The notes under the pieces are model-generated. The model did not search any database and was not told the origin of the DNA. It saw only the letters and a program-made list of their open reading frames with translations. From contig JAIRTQ010000001.1 of the NCBI GenBank assembly GCA_031254835.1, positions 1-18,336 on the forward strand: DNA of 18,336 nucleotides, in the 5' to 3' direction. A program made the translations under genes and the position numbers. Shown in pieces: positions 7,193-13,797 of this stretch. How positions within the stretch are numbered: the first letter of the stretch is position 1; each line of letters begins with the position of its first letter. Source of the stretch: Puniceicoccales bacterium. Its GTDB lineage: Bacteria > Verrucomicrobiota > Verrucomicrobiia > Opitutales > JAIRLM01.

Positions 7193-8089
7193 ATGGCACG
7201 CGTTTTACTCGTCGACGGGCACAACCTTGCATTTCGCAGCTACTATGGCATTGGCGAGCTCAATCGACGGGACGGCTTCCCGACCGGTGCCATTTTTGGC
7301 TATGCGAGTACCATTTGGCGGCTCGAGGACACCATTCGCCCGGAATATGGCGCCGTTTTTTTCGATCTGGGCCGTTCCGCTCAGCGCGTGGACCTGCTGC
7401 CCGAGTACAAGGCCCACCGCAAACCCATGCCGGAGCAGTTGCGCCTCCAATTGCCACATGTCCGTCGCCTCGCGGGTCTTATGGCGTCCACGGTGATTGA
7501 ACGGCAGGGCGTGGAGGCGGACGATTTGCTCGCTTCCCAGGCCATCGTCGAGGCGGCTCGCGGAAATTCCGTAGCTATCGCCAGCTCCGACAAAGATTTC
7601 GCGCAAATTGTTTCTCAAAACATCACCCTCTGGCGGCCGCCGGCGGTGGGGAGTCCTTCCTTTCGCTGGTCTCCCATGGGCCCTGCGGAAGTGTCGAAAA
7701 AATTTTCCGTAAGCCCGCACCAAATAGTGGATTATCTGAGCCTGGTGGGCGATGCGGCGGACAATGTGCCCGGAATCCCACGCATCGGGGCCAAAACGGC
7801 CGCAAGGCTGCTCCAGTTCTACGGCTCCGTCGAGGGCATTTTCGCGCACCGCGGGGAACTGACGACCACCATCGCAAAAAATCTCCACACCTTCGCCGAT
7901 GAGCTCGAACGCAATAGGCGGCTCATCGCCTTCGATCTTTCCCTTTCTCCGGGTCCGTTAGAACGGCGCCCAATCGACTGCCAAGCGCTTGTGGATTTTT
8001 TGTGTGAATTTGAATTAGATAGCCTCATTAGAAAAGCCGTCAAACGCTATAGCCTCCGCCAGAGTAGCTTGTTTCCATCCGAAGCGTAG
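7193..8089 (+). CDS. Stand-alone 5'-3' exonuclease (Pol I N-domain / ExoIX-like)
   Basis: Flap-endonuclease-family 5'-3' exonuclease equivalent to the N-terminal domain of DNA polymerase I, used for RNA primer and flap removal. Seen in order: N-terminal metal Asp in LLVDGHNLAFRSYYG (Asp8), a helical arch region near EYKAHRKPMPEQLRLQLP, GVEADDLLA (Glu109, Asp110, Asp111), SSDKDFAQIVS (Asp133, Asp135), LVGDAADNVPGIPRIGAKTAARLL (Asp187, Asp190 plus the helix-three-turn-helix). It ends at 298 residues with a proper TAG and no polymerase or 3'-5' exonuclease domain, so it is a discrete protein rather than a polA fragment cut by the window. ATG at 7193 is used rather than the adjoining TTG at 7190. 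It is 63 bp after the deaminase gene and convergent with sctV (38 bp gap). Confidence 0.88.
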   Translation: MARVLLVDGHNLAFRSYYGIGELNRRDGFPTGAIFGYASTIWRLEDTIRPEYGAVFFDLGRSAQRVDLLPEYKAHRKPMPEQLRLQLPHVRRLAGLMASTVIERQGVEADDLLASQAIVEAARGNSVAIASSDKDFAQIVSQNITLWRPPAVGSPSFRWSPMGPAEVSKKFSVSPHQIVDYLSLVGDAADNVPGIPRIGAKTAARLLQFYGSVEGIFAHRGELTTTIAKNLHTFADELERNRRLIAFDLSLSPGPLERRPIDCQALVDFLCEFELDSLIRKAVKRYSLRQSSLFPSEA

Positions 8090-8127
8090 GAGCGTGGGCA
8101 ATTTCAGCTTGCTGCGAGCGGTATTTT

Positions 8128-10221
8128 TTAGCCGCGCGGAAGGACTATGCGGCCGAGCGGCTGGATGGTAATTTCCTCGGTGAGCTCTTGGTGGGAAAGG
8201 ACTGGCAAATCATAGAGGTCCAGCTCGATGAGTTTGCGGACGTAGCGGCGAATGTCCATAGAGGTGAGTAACACTGGCTTTTGCTCCAATTTGGCCAGGT
8301 CGCCCACTTCTTGCTTGATGCCCTTGAGGATGCGCTTGGCCATGTCCGGTTCCAGAGCGAGGTAGGATCCGGCGGAAGTCTGGCGGATAGATTTGCGAAT
8401 GACGTCTTCGATGGTGGGATCGAGCAGGTAGGCCGCCAAGATGTTCTGTCCACCGGAAAATTTGTAGCTAATGTAGCGTTTCATGGTGGTGCGCACGTAG
8501 TCGGCCAGCAGCACCGGCTCCTTTTCCTTCTGACCCCACTCGATGAGGGCTTGCAGGATGCCCTTGAGATTGCGGATGGAAATTTCTTCCTGTACCAGCC
8601 GCTGAAGAACCTCTGTGATTTTCTGTACGGGCAGAACACGCATGACCTCCCGTACGATTTCCGGTGAGCCCTTTTCGAACTGCTCGGTCAGGAAGCGAGT
8701 TTCCTGGAGGCCGATAAAGTCTCCCGCGTAACGCTTTAGCACGAATGACAGGTGGTAGGTGAAGATCTCTGGCGTGCGGAGGAACTTGACACCGGCCTTT
8801 TCCAACTGTGGCACGTATTTTTCGGATACCCAAAGGGCGGGGATATTGGGCAGGAACGGAGTTTCCTCCCGGAAGGGAATGCGGAGAATTTCGAGATTCT
8901 CCGGCGTCTCGCGGACGATGACGGAGTTAGGCACCAATTTACCCTGGGAAATGGGCACCTCCTGCAGTAGCACCTGGTAGCTGCCCGCCGGGAGTGTGTC
9001 GTTGAAGCGCAGGTGGATGCCCGGAAATGGCACACCCAGGTCATGGTAAAGGGCCCGTCGCACCTGCATAAGTTGCTCGTTGAGGGCCTCCGCTTCGATG
9101 GAAGACTCGATGGAGGTGGCCACGTCCAACATGAGCGGGACGGTGATCGAGAAGGGCTCTTCGCTCTCTTCCGTCTTGTCCGGCACGTCTCCCTTCACGC
9201 CCGGCTTGGCCGCCTTCTTCCGTTTCTTGCGGCCTTTTCCGCTGGCGATGTTGATGAATGTCCTTCCTGCGAAAAAGATAGTGGCGCCTAGGCAGAAAAA
9301 TGGCCCCTTGGGGAAGCCGGGTAGCATGGCGAAAAGGAGAGCGATTGCGCCGGCCAACATCATGGCCTTCGGCTGGGCGATTACCTGAGTAAAGACGTCC
9401 TTGCCGAGAGGGTTCTTCTCTTCCGAAGAGACGCGGGTGACGATAATGCCGGCTGTGATGGATATCATGATAGCCGGAATCTGGGAGACGAGACCGTCGC
9501 CGATGGTCAGAATGGAGTACACCTTCAGTGCCTTGTCCATGGACATGCCCTTCTGACTGACTCCAATGATAAGCCCCGCGATGATATTGATGGCGGTAAT
9601 GATGAGACTGCAGATGGCGTCCCCTTTGACGAACTTCATTGCCCCGTCCATTGCGCCGTAGAGCTGACTCTCTTTTTCCAAATTTGCCCGCCGTTTTTTG
9701 CCCTCCTCCACGTCGATCGTGCCAGCCCGCATGTCCGCATCGATGGACATCTGCTTGCCCGGCATGGCGTCCAGCGTGAAGCGGGCACCCACCTCCGCCA
9801 CCCGCTCGGAGCCCTTGGTGATGACCAAGAAATTGACGATGATGATGATGAGAAAGATGACCGCTCCCACGACGAAGTTGCCGCCCACGACGAAGTTACC
9901 GAACGAATTGATGATTTTTCCCGCGTGGGCATGGAGCAAGATCATGCGGGTTGTGGCGATGGCCAAAGACATTCGAAATAGGGTGGTAAAGAGCAGCATG
10001 CTCGGAAAGGTGGAGAAGGACAGCACGCCGGAGATGTAGAGAGACATCATCATCATGATCATGGAGATCGTTAGATTTAGCGCGATGAGCGTGTCTATCA
10101 TTAACTCATTTAGGGGCACAATCATAAGCGCCAAAACAAGTATGATGAGCCCTGCCAGCAGGATATCGCTCACACGGCTAATCCGCAGCACGCACCCTTC
10201 AAATCTATCCGCTATGCTCAC
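8128..10221 (-). CDS. sctV: Type III secretion export-gate protein SctV (YscV/LcrD type)
   Basis: Major export-gate protein of a type III secretion system; a nonameric inner-membrane ring whose cytoplasmic domain receives substrate-chaperone complexes. The N-terminal half is membrane-embedded, with hydrophobic helices at about 19-36, 44-64, 73-98, 110-135, 203-220, 240-262 and 286-325. It carries the conserved cytoplasmic loop ITKGSERVAEVGARFTLD then AMPGKQMSIDADMRAG. A basic linker (KGRKKRKKAAK) leads to the cytoplasmic domain with VRRALYHDLGVPFPGIHLRFND, FIGLQETR, LVQEEISIRNLKGILQAL, RQTSAGSYLAL and the end QPLGRIVL. These match virulence SctV (YscV/LcrD) more closely than flagellar FlhA as I remember them. 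It starts with GTG, three bases after the upstream stop; AAGGAG lies within the end of that gene, indicating translational coupling. At 697 residues it is full length. Confidence 0.96.
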   Translation of the reverse strand: MSIADRFEGCVLRISRVSDILLAGLIILVLALMIVPLNELMIDTLIALNLTISMIMMMMSLYISGVLSFSTFPSMLLFTTLFRMSLAIATTRMILLHAHAGKIINSFGNFVVGGNFVVGAVIFLIIIIVNFLVITKGSERVAEVGARFTLDAMPGKQMSIDADMRAGTIDVEEGKKRRANLEKESQLYGAMDGAMKFVKGDAICSLIITAINIIAGLIIGVSQKGMSMDKALKVYSILTIGDGLVSQIPAIMISITAGIIVTRVSSEEKNPLGKDVFTQVIAQPKAMMLAGAIALLFAMLPGFPKGPFFCLGATIFFAGRTFINIASGKGRKKRKKAAKPGVKGDVPDKTEESEEPFSITVPLMLDVATSIESSIEAEALNEQLMQVRRALYHDLGVPFPGIHLRFNDTLPAGSYQVLLQEVPISQGKLVPNSVIVRETPENLEILRIPFREETPFLPNIPALWVSEKYVPQLEKAGVKFLRTPEIFTYHLSFVLKRYAGDFIGLQETRFLTEQFEKGSPEIVREVMRVLPVQKITEVLQRLVQEEISIRNLKGILQALIEWGQKEKEPVLLADYVRTTMKRYISYKFSGGQNILAAYLLDPTIEDVIRKSIRQTSAGSYLALEPDMAKRILKGIKQEVGDLAKLEQKPVLLTSMDIRRYVRKLIELDLYDLPVLSHQELTEEITIQPLGRIVLPRG

Positions 10222-10224
10222 GTC

Positions 10225-10749
10225 CTAACTCCTTCTCTGTGAAAGTTCTTTTTTGGCAATAAATCGTAGCAGGCGCCGCCATAGGCCTTCTCCTCGGCCG
10301 AAGGACTGGCTTTCTTCCTGCCAGCGCTTTGGCTCTTCCAGCAGCTGTTGTACTCGTTCCGCTGCCGAACGGACGATGAGAGAGGGCCGGGAGGGCTCTA
10401 GTCGGGCCCGCTTCCGTTCGGTTTGCAAAAAAAGCTCTAATTCTTGACGGGCCTCCTCATCCCTGCCCAGATACCAGAGCACATTTCCTCGCAGAAGTCG
10501 ATAGGCGCTGCGGGCTTTAGGGAGAAAATTTTTCCCGTTCAGCCGATCCAGATAGTGGAGTGAAACGGCGTATTGACCGTTCTGAGCGAGACAGTAGGCA
10601 TAGGTGAGGAGAAGAAGCGGTTTCTGCTCGGACAGCTCCACGAGAGAGCTGTAAATGACGCGGGCCTCATCCCAGCGACCGTACTGCAGATAGAGATAGC
10701 CGAGCAAGCTGAGGAATTCTCTGTCTGTCGCTTCCATTTCGTCAGCCAA
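10225..10749 (-). CDS. sctY: TPR protein upstream of sctV, YscY-like type III secretion chaperone
   Basis: Helical protein with three tetratricopeptide-like repeats at about residues 15-39 (YLYLQYGRWDEARVIYSSLV), 43-70 (YAYCLAQNGQYAVSLHYLDRL) and 84-109 (RGNVLWYLGRDEEARQELELF), followed by a charged C-terminal tail from ~112 to 174. In the Yersinia/Pseudomonas-type systems the gene directly before yscV is yscY, a TPR protein that binds YscX and the SctV cytoplasmic domain. The position, the TPR fold and the opening REFLSLLGYLYLQYG all fit. It is longer than YscY (about 115 residues) because of the tail. Start: TTG at 10749 is chosen because AAGGA sits seven bases upstream; the ATG at 10737 has no such site. 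Its last codons supply the sctV ribosome-binding site. A YscG/SycD-type TPR chaperone is the alternative. Confidence 0.68.
   Translation of the reverse strand: MADEMEATDREFLSLLGYLYLQYGRWDEARVIYSSLVELSEQKPLLLLTYAYCLAQNGQYAVSLHYLDRLNGKNFLPKARSAYRLLRGNVLWYLGRDEEARQELELFLQTERKRARLEPSRPSLIVRSAAERVQQLLEEPKRWQEESQSFGRGEGLWRRLLRFIAKKELSQRRS
10229..10234 (-). promoter_or_regulatory. sctV ribosome-binding site inside the upstream gene
   Basis: AAGGAG on the minus strand, formed by the Arg-Arg-Ser codons just before the stop of the YscY-like gene. It is followed after seven bases by the GTG start of sctV. This arrangement implies coupled translation of the two proteins. Confidence 0.75.
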
Positions 10750-10756
10750 CTTAAAT

Positions 10757-10761
10757 TCCTT
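10757..10761 (-). promoter_or_regulatory. Ribosome-binding site deciding a TTG start
   Basis: AAGGA on the minus strand, seven bases before the TTG at 10749-10747 of the YscY-like gene. The first in-frame ATG (10737) would be 19 bases from it, too far, so the TTG is the better start. Confidence 0.65.
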
Positions 10762-10887
10762 CAGCTGTTTTGGGGCAAAGGGATGCCCTGCCTATTTCCG
10801 TTGCGCGACCACCTCTCCACGCCGGCGGACTAGCGAAGCTCCTCTGTTGTCGCATCTTTTCTAACCTTACGGCCAAGATGTGAACAG

Positions 10888-10914
10888 CCTATAGCGATAC
10901 TTTTCACTTGTCTA
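10888..10914 (-). promoter_or_regulatory. Possible promoter for the sctY-sctV unit
   Basis: Minus strand TAGACA (10914-10909), 15-base spacer, TATAGG (10893-10888). The -35 box matches 5 of 6 sigma-70 positions but the spacer is short and the -10 box is only fair. It is the best candidate seen in the gene-free stretch between the TPR gene and the tRNA, which otherwise contains a small GCCCG/CGGGC hairpin at 10971-10986 and AGCT-rich sequence at 10929-10945. The leader would be about 130 nt. Confidence 0.28.
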
Positions 10915-10997
10915 CGGCAAAATTTTTTCAGCTGAGCTGCAGCTAGCACGGTTCCGCAGCTTGTCGGCAGGCCCGTGTGGCCGGGCATCACATTCAG

Positions 10998-11025
10998 TTG
11001 ACAGCGGAACTGGTCGTACTATGCC
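10998..11025 (+). promoter_or_regulatory. Probable promoter of tRNA-Val
   Basis: A perfect -35 consensus TTGACA at 10998-11003 lies 16 bases before TATGCC at 11020-11025. Transcription would start about 11032, a few bases before the mature tRNA 5' end at 11038. The -10 box is imperfect, but the location is right for a single-gene tRNA transcript. Confidence 0.55.
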
Positions 11026-11037
11026 AGCCCTAGTCCC

Positions 11038-11114
11038 GGGCGGCTAGCTCAGTCGGTTAGAGCAACCGGTTTACATCCGGTAGGTCACAGGTTCGAGTCC
11101 TGTGCCGCCCACCA
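11038..11114 (+). tRNA. tRNA-Val (anticodon UAC)
   Basis: A complete 77-nt cloverleaf. The acceptor stem GGGCGGC pairs with GCCGCCC (11104-11110), then discriminator A and an encoded CCA. The D-arm is GCTC/GAGC with AGTCGGTTA in the loop. The anticodon stem ACCGG/CCGGT encloses loop TTTACAT, so the anticodon is TAC, reading GUA and related valine codons. The T-arm ACAGG/CCTGT encloses TTCGAGT. All stems pair perfectly. It lies alone between the T3SS gene pair and the LPS gene cluster, convergent with the acyltransferase-glycosyltransferase gene. tRNA genes are frequent integration sites, but I see no attachment repeat or integrase here. Confidence 0.97.
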
Positions 11115-11115
11115 G

Positions 11116-11121
11116 TTTTTT
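11116..11121 (+). terminator. T-run after tRNA-Val, possible termination site
   Basis: Six T residues begin one base after the encoded CCA. The only nearby stem before them is the tRNA itself; the small palindrome TTGCCGGCAA follows rather than precedes. It may help to end tRNA transcription, but it is not a canonical intrinsic terminator. Confidence 0.3.
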
Positions 11122-11183
11122 GCCGGCAACAACCGCATGGAGATATCCATAGCGGCGTCCGGATGGGGATTTCCTCCAAATAG

Positions 11184-13049
11184 TTAATGCTTTTGTAGTT
11201 GGCCCGCCACCGCGAAGAAGACCTTATCGACGGACAGCTGCTCCATTGGAAGTCCACCCGTCGATGGACAGCCGGGGGGCTGCAAAATGATCTTTGGGCC
11301 ATCGAAAAGTGGTCCCGTTGCGATGGGGTTCGTTGGACCAAAAAGCGCTATCGTCGGCACGTTGTAACAGTTAGCAAGATGCATGGCTCCCGTGTCGACG
11401 GCCAGGGCTAGAGCACAGTTGCCGAGCAGCCGAACAAGTTCCAAGACGGTCGTACGGCCAATGAAATTGCATATCCGGTCCGCCGGCAGTCCGGCCCCAA
11501 TTTCTTCCGCCAGAGATTGGTCTCCGGTGGAGCCCAGCAGGTAGATAGTTCTTTCTGGAAATTTGACTAAAAGTCTTTTCGCCAACTCCCGCCAGCGTTC
11601 CGGCGGCCAGCACTTTTGGCTGCGACAGTTGCTGGCACCGGGAAAGATGGCGATAGAGTGGCCGACCGACTCAAAGCGATGGATCGGCTCCCGGGAAAGT
11701 GTCGGTGGAAGGCCAATTTGCTCCAACGCGCTGTGCCAGATCTCAGTCCGGTGTTGCCCGGACGCATCGGCCGTCGATAGCCGATGGGTAAGTAGGGGGC
11801 GCCGGCGGCCGCAGAAAAAGCCGACCCGCACGGAAGCTTGAAGGAAAAATGCCTCCAGGTCGCCCCGATTGGAGTTGGCAAATAGAATGTGAAAGTCCGG
11901 CTGAGGACAGGGGAGCTGTCGAATGGCGCGAAAATAGTGGATCCCACGTTCCGGCAGTGCGATAGCGTCATCTACGAAGGGGAGCAGAGCGAGCCAATCG
12001 GCGTAAGGGCGTGGGCAGAGTAGTCTGATGCGCGCGTCGGGACGACCTAGCCGGAGAGAACGAAGTATAGGAAGCACCATTACGTTGTCTCCTAGCCAGT
12101 TGGGCATCCTAACGAGAATTTCCGTTTTTTTGGGCAGCGACTCTAGGCCTCTCAGCCGGCAAAGCTCCGGTAGTCGGTCCTTTCGCCATTGCAAATTCAG
12201 CAGCCGATCCCTCGGCCGTTTCCACCGGTTATGGGCCCAAAGCCAATCGTCGCGGAAATTTTTTTCCTGCAACTTATTTTCCAACCATCGGTCGGCGGCG
12301 AGCGCGACCGGTTCGCCGGCGGGGAGTGGCTCTAGGACGATTTTCCCCCGCCAAGGACCCGTCCGTTCCACGTGGGCAAGGGAAACGACGGCGGAACTGT
12401 ACTCCGCGAGAATTTCGGCAAGGGCAGTCCCAATTGCGATTCGGCCACAGAAAAGGCTTTGAGTTCCCGACGTTCCCGCATACTGGTCGAACAGCAGGGC
12501 CACGCAGCGGCCGCGTTTCAGCAGGTGGCTGGCCTCAAGTAGTCCCGATCGGCGAGAGAGCGGTCTAACGCCAAAGCGGCCGCGACCTTTGACCGTGAGC
12601 CGCTCGATGGCTTTACTCCGGAAGGGCCGGTAAAGTACGGCAACATGCTCGCCCCGAATGGCCTCGTCAAGAAAAGGTGCGAGAACCAGCGCTTCGGAAA
12701 GGGTTTGGTGTGGGATGAGGAGCAGCCGTGCTCGGTCCATTTTCGCAAAATTTTTCCAGTCCCCAGCCAGAGAAAAGCTTCGACGAATGCGCCGCTTCGA
12801 GAGAAACGGCAGCGCTAGGGCAAACATTCCCAATTCGATAAGTCTGGCGAAACTGCGGCGGGCGACGGCGCGGCGCTGACTGACCGTGAGGTTTGGACAG
12901 GCACAGCGCAGGTTGGCAGCCATTATCGTGCGACGGAAAGGCGAGAAAATATAAAAGAGCGTACCGACGACCCGGCTCAAGGCAGCGACAGTCCAGCCCG
13001 GTAGCCGGGAGAGCAGGAAGCCGAGTACGGAGAGAGCCAAATAGCACAT
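11184..13049 (-). CDS. Fusion: LpxL/HtrB-type lipid A acyltransferase + GT9 heptosyltransferase-like domain
   Basis: One uninterrupted 621-residue ORF with two enzyme domains of LPS synthesis. Residues 1-~280 are a lysophospholipid/lipid A late acyltransferase. They contain an N-terminal hydrophobic segment (2-15), the HX4E catalytic motif HQTLSE (His114, Glu119), LLFDQYAGTSGTQSLFCG (185-202) in the place of the family's DQ..G.....FFG motif, and DDWLWAHNRWKRPRD (267-281). Residues ~308-621 are a glycosyltransferase family 9 (WaaF/WaaC-like) domain. It opens with ILVRMPNWLGDNVMVLPILR, then IAIFPGASNCRSQKCWP, LLGSTGD, NFIGRTTVLELVRLL, VDTGAMHLANCYNVPTIALF and GPTNP. The two activities are normally separate proteins. 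It would act at the cytoplasmic face of the inner membrane, acylating lipid A and adding a core sugar. It follows folA by 9 bp with no clear ribosome-binding site, so coupling is likely. The sugar specificity is unknown. Confidence 0.88.
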   Translation of the reverse strand: MCYLALSVLGFLLSRLPGWTVAALSRVVGTLFYIFSPFRRTIMAANLRCACPNLTVSQRRAVARRSFARLIELGMFALALPFLSKRRIRRSFSLAGDWKNFAKMDRARLLLIPHQTLSEALVLAPFLDEAIRGEHVAVLYRPFRSKAIERLTVKGRGRFGVRPLSRRSGLLEASHLLKRGRCVALLFDQYAGTSGTQSLFCGRIAIGTALAEILAEYSSAVVSLAHVERTGPWRGKIVLEPLPAGEPVALAADRWLENKLQEKNFRDDWLWAHNRWKRPRDRLLNLQWRKDRLPELCRLRGLESLPKKTEILVRMPNWLGDNVMVLPILRSLRLGRPDARIRLLCPRPYADWLALLPFVDDAIALPERGIHYFRAIRQLPCPQPDFHILFANSNRGDLEAFFLQASVRVGFFCGRRRPLLTHRLSTADASGQHRTEIWHSALEQIGLPPTLSREPIHRFESVGHSIAIFPGASNCRSQKCWPPERWRELAKRLLVKFPERTIYLLGSTGDQSLAEEIGAGLPADRICNFIGRTTVLELVRLLGNCALALAVDTGAMHLANCYNVPTIALFGPTNPIATGPLFDGPKIILQPPGCPSTGGLPMEQLSVDKVFFAVAGQLQKH

Positions 13050-13058
13050 AGAAAGAAA

Positions 13059-13580
13059 TTAGAGTGGAACTGCGCCCACCTCGGCAATGTCATTTCGCCG
13101 CCAGCGATAGGTGATAAACTCTTCCCTCCTAAGAAGAATTTCACAGCGGCTAAAATCATTCGGCATTTGCCAGCGAGTATCACCGATATGGCGTTTCCGT
13201 AGAGCCGTTTGGATAATTTCCGCGCAATATGGAGTTAGCTGCCGGTAGACCTCTACTCCGCCGATGACCCAGAATTGTCGTTCGACGGGAACTGTTGGGA
13301 TGGAGAGCAAAAGCGAATTCAGATCTGGAAAAATGCGAACGGAGTTTTGAAATTCAGCCGGCAGTTCCCGTCGAGTCAGAAGCCAGCAGTCGCGGCCAGG
13401 CAGTGACCCGCCGATGGAGTCAAAGGTCCTGCGGCCCACAATTATCGTGTGCCCTATGGTTAGGGAACGGAATAGGCGCAGGTCTTCCGGCAGGTGCCAG
13501 GGAAGTCGACCGCAAGAGCCGACCGTGCCGGCCGGGTCCATTGCTACGATGGCCCGTAAATTTGGAATGGGTCGCTGCAT
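13059..13580 (-). CDS. folA: Dihydrofolate reductase
   Basis: NADPH-dependent reduction of dihydrofolate to tetrahydrofolate, required for thymidylate and purine synthesis. Typical DHFR landmarks are RAIVAMDPAGTVGSCGRLPWHLPEDLRLFRSLT (the Trp-containing Met20-type loop and the catalytic acid Glu in LPED), IIVGRRTFDSIG (NADPH site), LTRR, and FWVIGGVEVYRQLTPYC. From ATG at 13580 it is 173 residues, a normal length. That start is preceded by AAGG at seven bases, whereas an ATG two codons earlier (13586) is only one base from it. The frame stays open upstream to 13661 without homology. In this strand it lies between the unknown 542-residue protein gene and the acyltransferase fusion gene (9 bp). 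Confidence 0.93.
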   Translation of the reverse strand: MQRPIPNLRAIVAMDPAGTVGSCGRLPWHLPEDLRLFRSLTIGHTIIVGRRTFDSIGGSLPGRDCWLLTRRELPAEFQNSVRIFPDLNSLLLSIPTVPVERQFWVIGGVEVYRQLTPYCAEIIQTALRKRHIGDTRWQMPNDFSRCEILLRREEFITYRWRRNDIAEVGAVPL

Positions 13581-13587
13581 AAACATG

Positions 13588-13591
13588 CCTT
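13588..13591 (-). promoter_or_regulatory. folA ribosome-binding site
   Basis: AAGG on the minus strand, seven bases before the ATG at 13580. It selects that ATG over one at 13586, which would sit one base from the site. Confidence 0.5.
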
Positions 13592-13741
13592 GACGGTGAG
13601 GGCCATTCCGGAGGCGGTTCAATGAATCGCACCGACCGGAAGTTTCTCCCGAAATCGACAAAGTGCTGCCCGTTCCGAAGGAGGGCCCACGCGAGCTCAG
13701 CTCACGCGGACCTTCATCCTAGCCGTACGCCACCGCGAAAC

Positions 13742-13775
13742 GGGGCGGGGGGGCCCGAAATGAAATCCCCTCCCC
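13742..13775 (-). other. GC-only dyad downstream of the 542-residue protein gene
   Basis: On the + strand GGGGCGGGG (13742-13750) and CCCCTCCCC (13767-13775) can form a nine-base stem with one mismatch around a 16-base loop. It begins 23 bases beyond the stop of the unknown minus-strand gene. Without a T-run it is not a standard terminator, but it could end or stabilise that mRNA and separate it from folA. The G tract (GGGGCGGGGGGG) is also unusual for this window. Confidence 0.35.
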
Positions 13776-13797
13776 TATTCGCCGGCGCTGCTTCTAA

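Noticed and set aside
7205..7888. 227-codon open frame antisense to the exonuclease gene
   Set aside because: It mirrors a strongly supported gene in GC-rich DNA, has no recognisable domain, and is best explained as a shadow frame.
8090..8127. Possible bidirectional terminator between the exonuclease gene and sctV
   Set aside because: There is a short T-run, but only weak 3-4 bp stems could be formed before it; not enough to call.
10573..10833. 86-codon + strand open frame across the TPR gene start
   Set aside because: It overlaps the well-supported TPR coding region antisense and its far end lies in the probable promoter region.
11038..11184. tRNA as integration site for a mobile element
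   Set aside because: No integrase, no repeated tRNA 3' end and no phage-like genes are found on either side within the window.
13581..13661. N-terminal extension of DHFR in open frame
   Set aside because: DHFR homology begins right after the ATG at 13580, which has the best-spaced AAGG; the upstream codons look non-coding.
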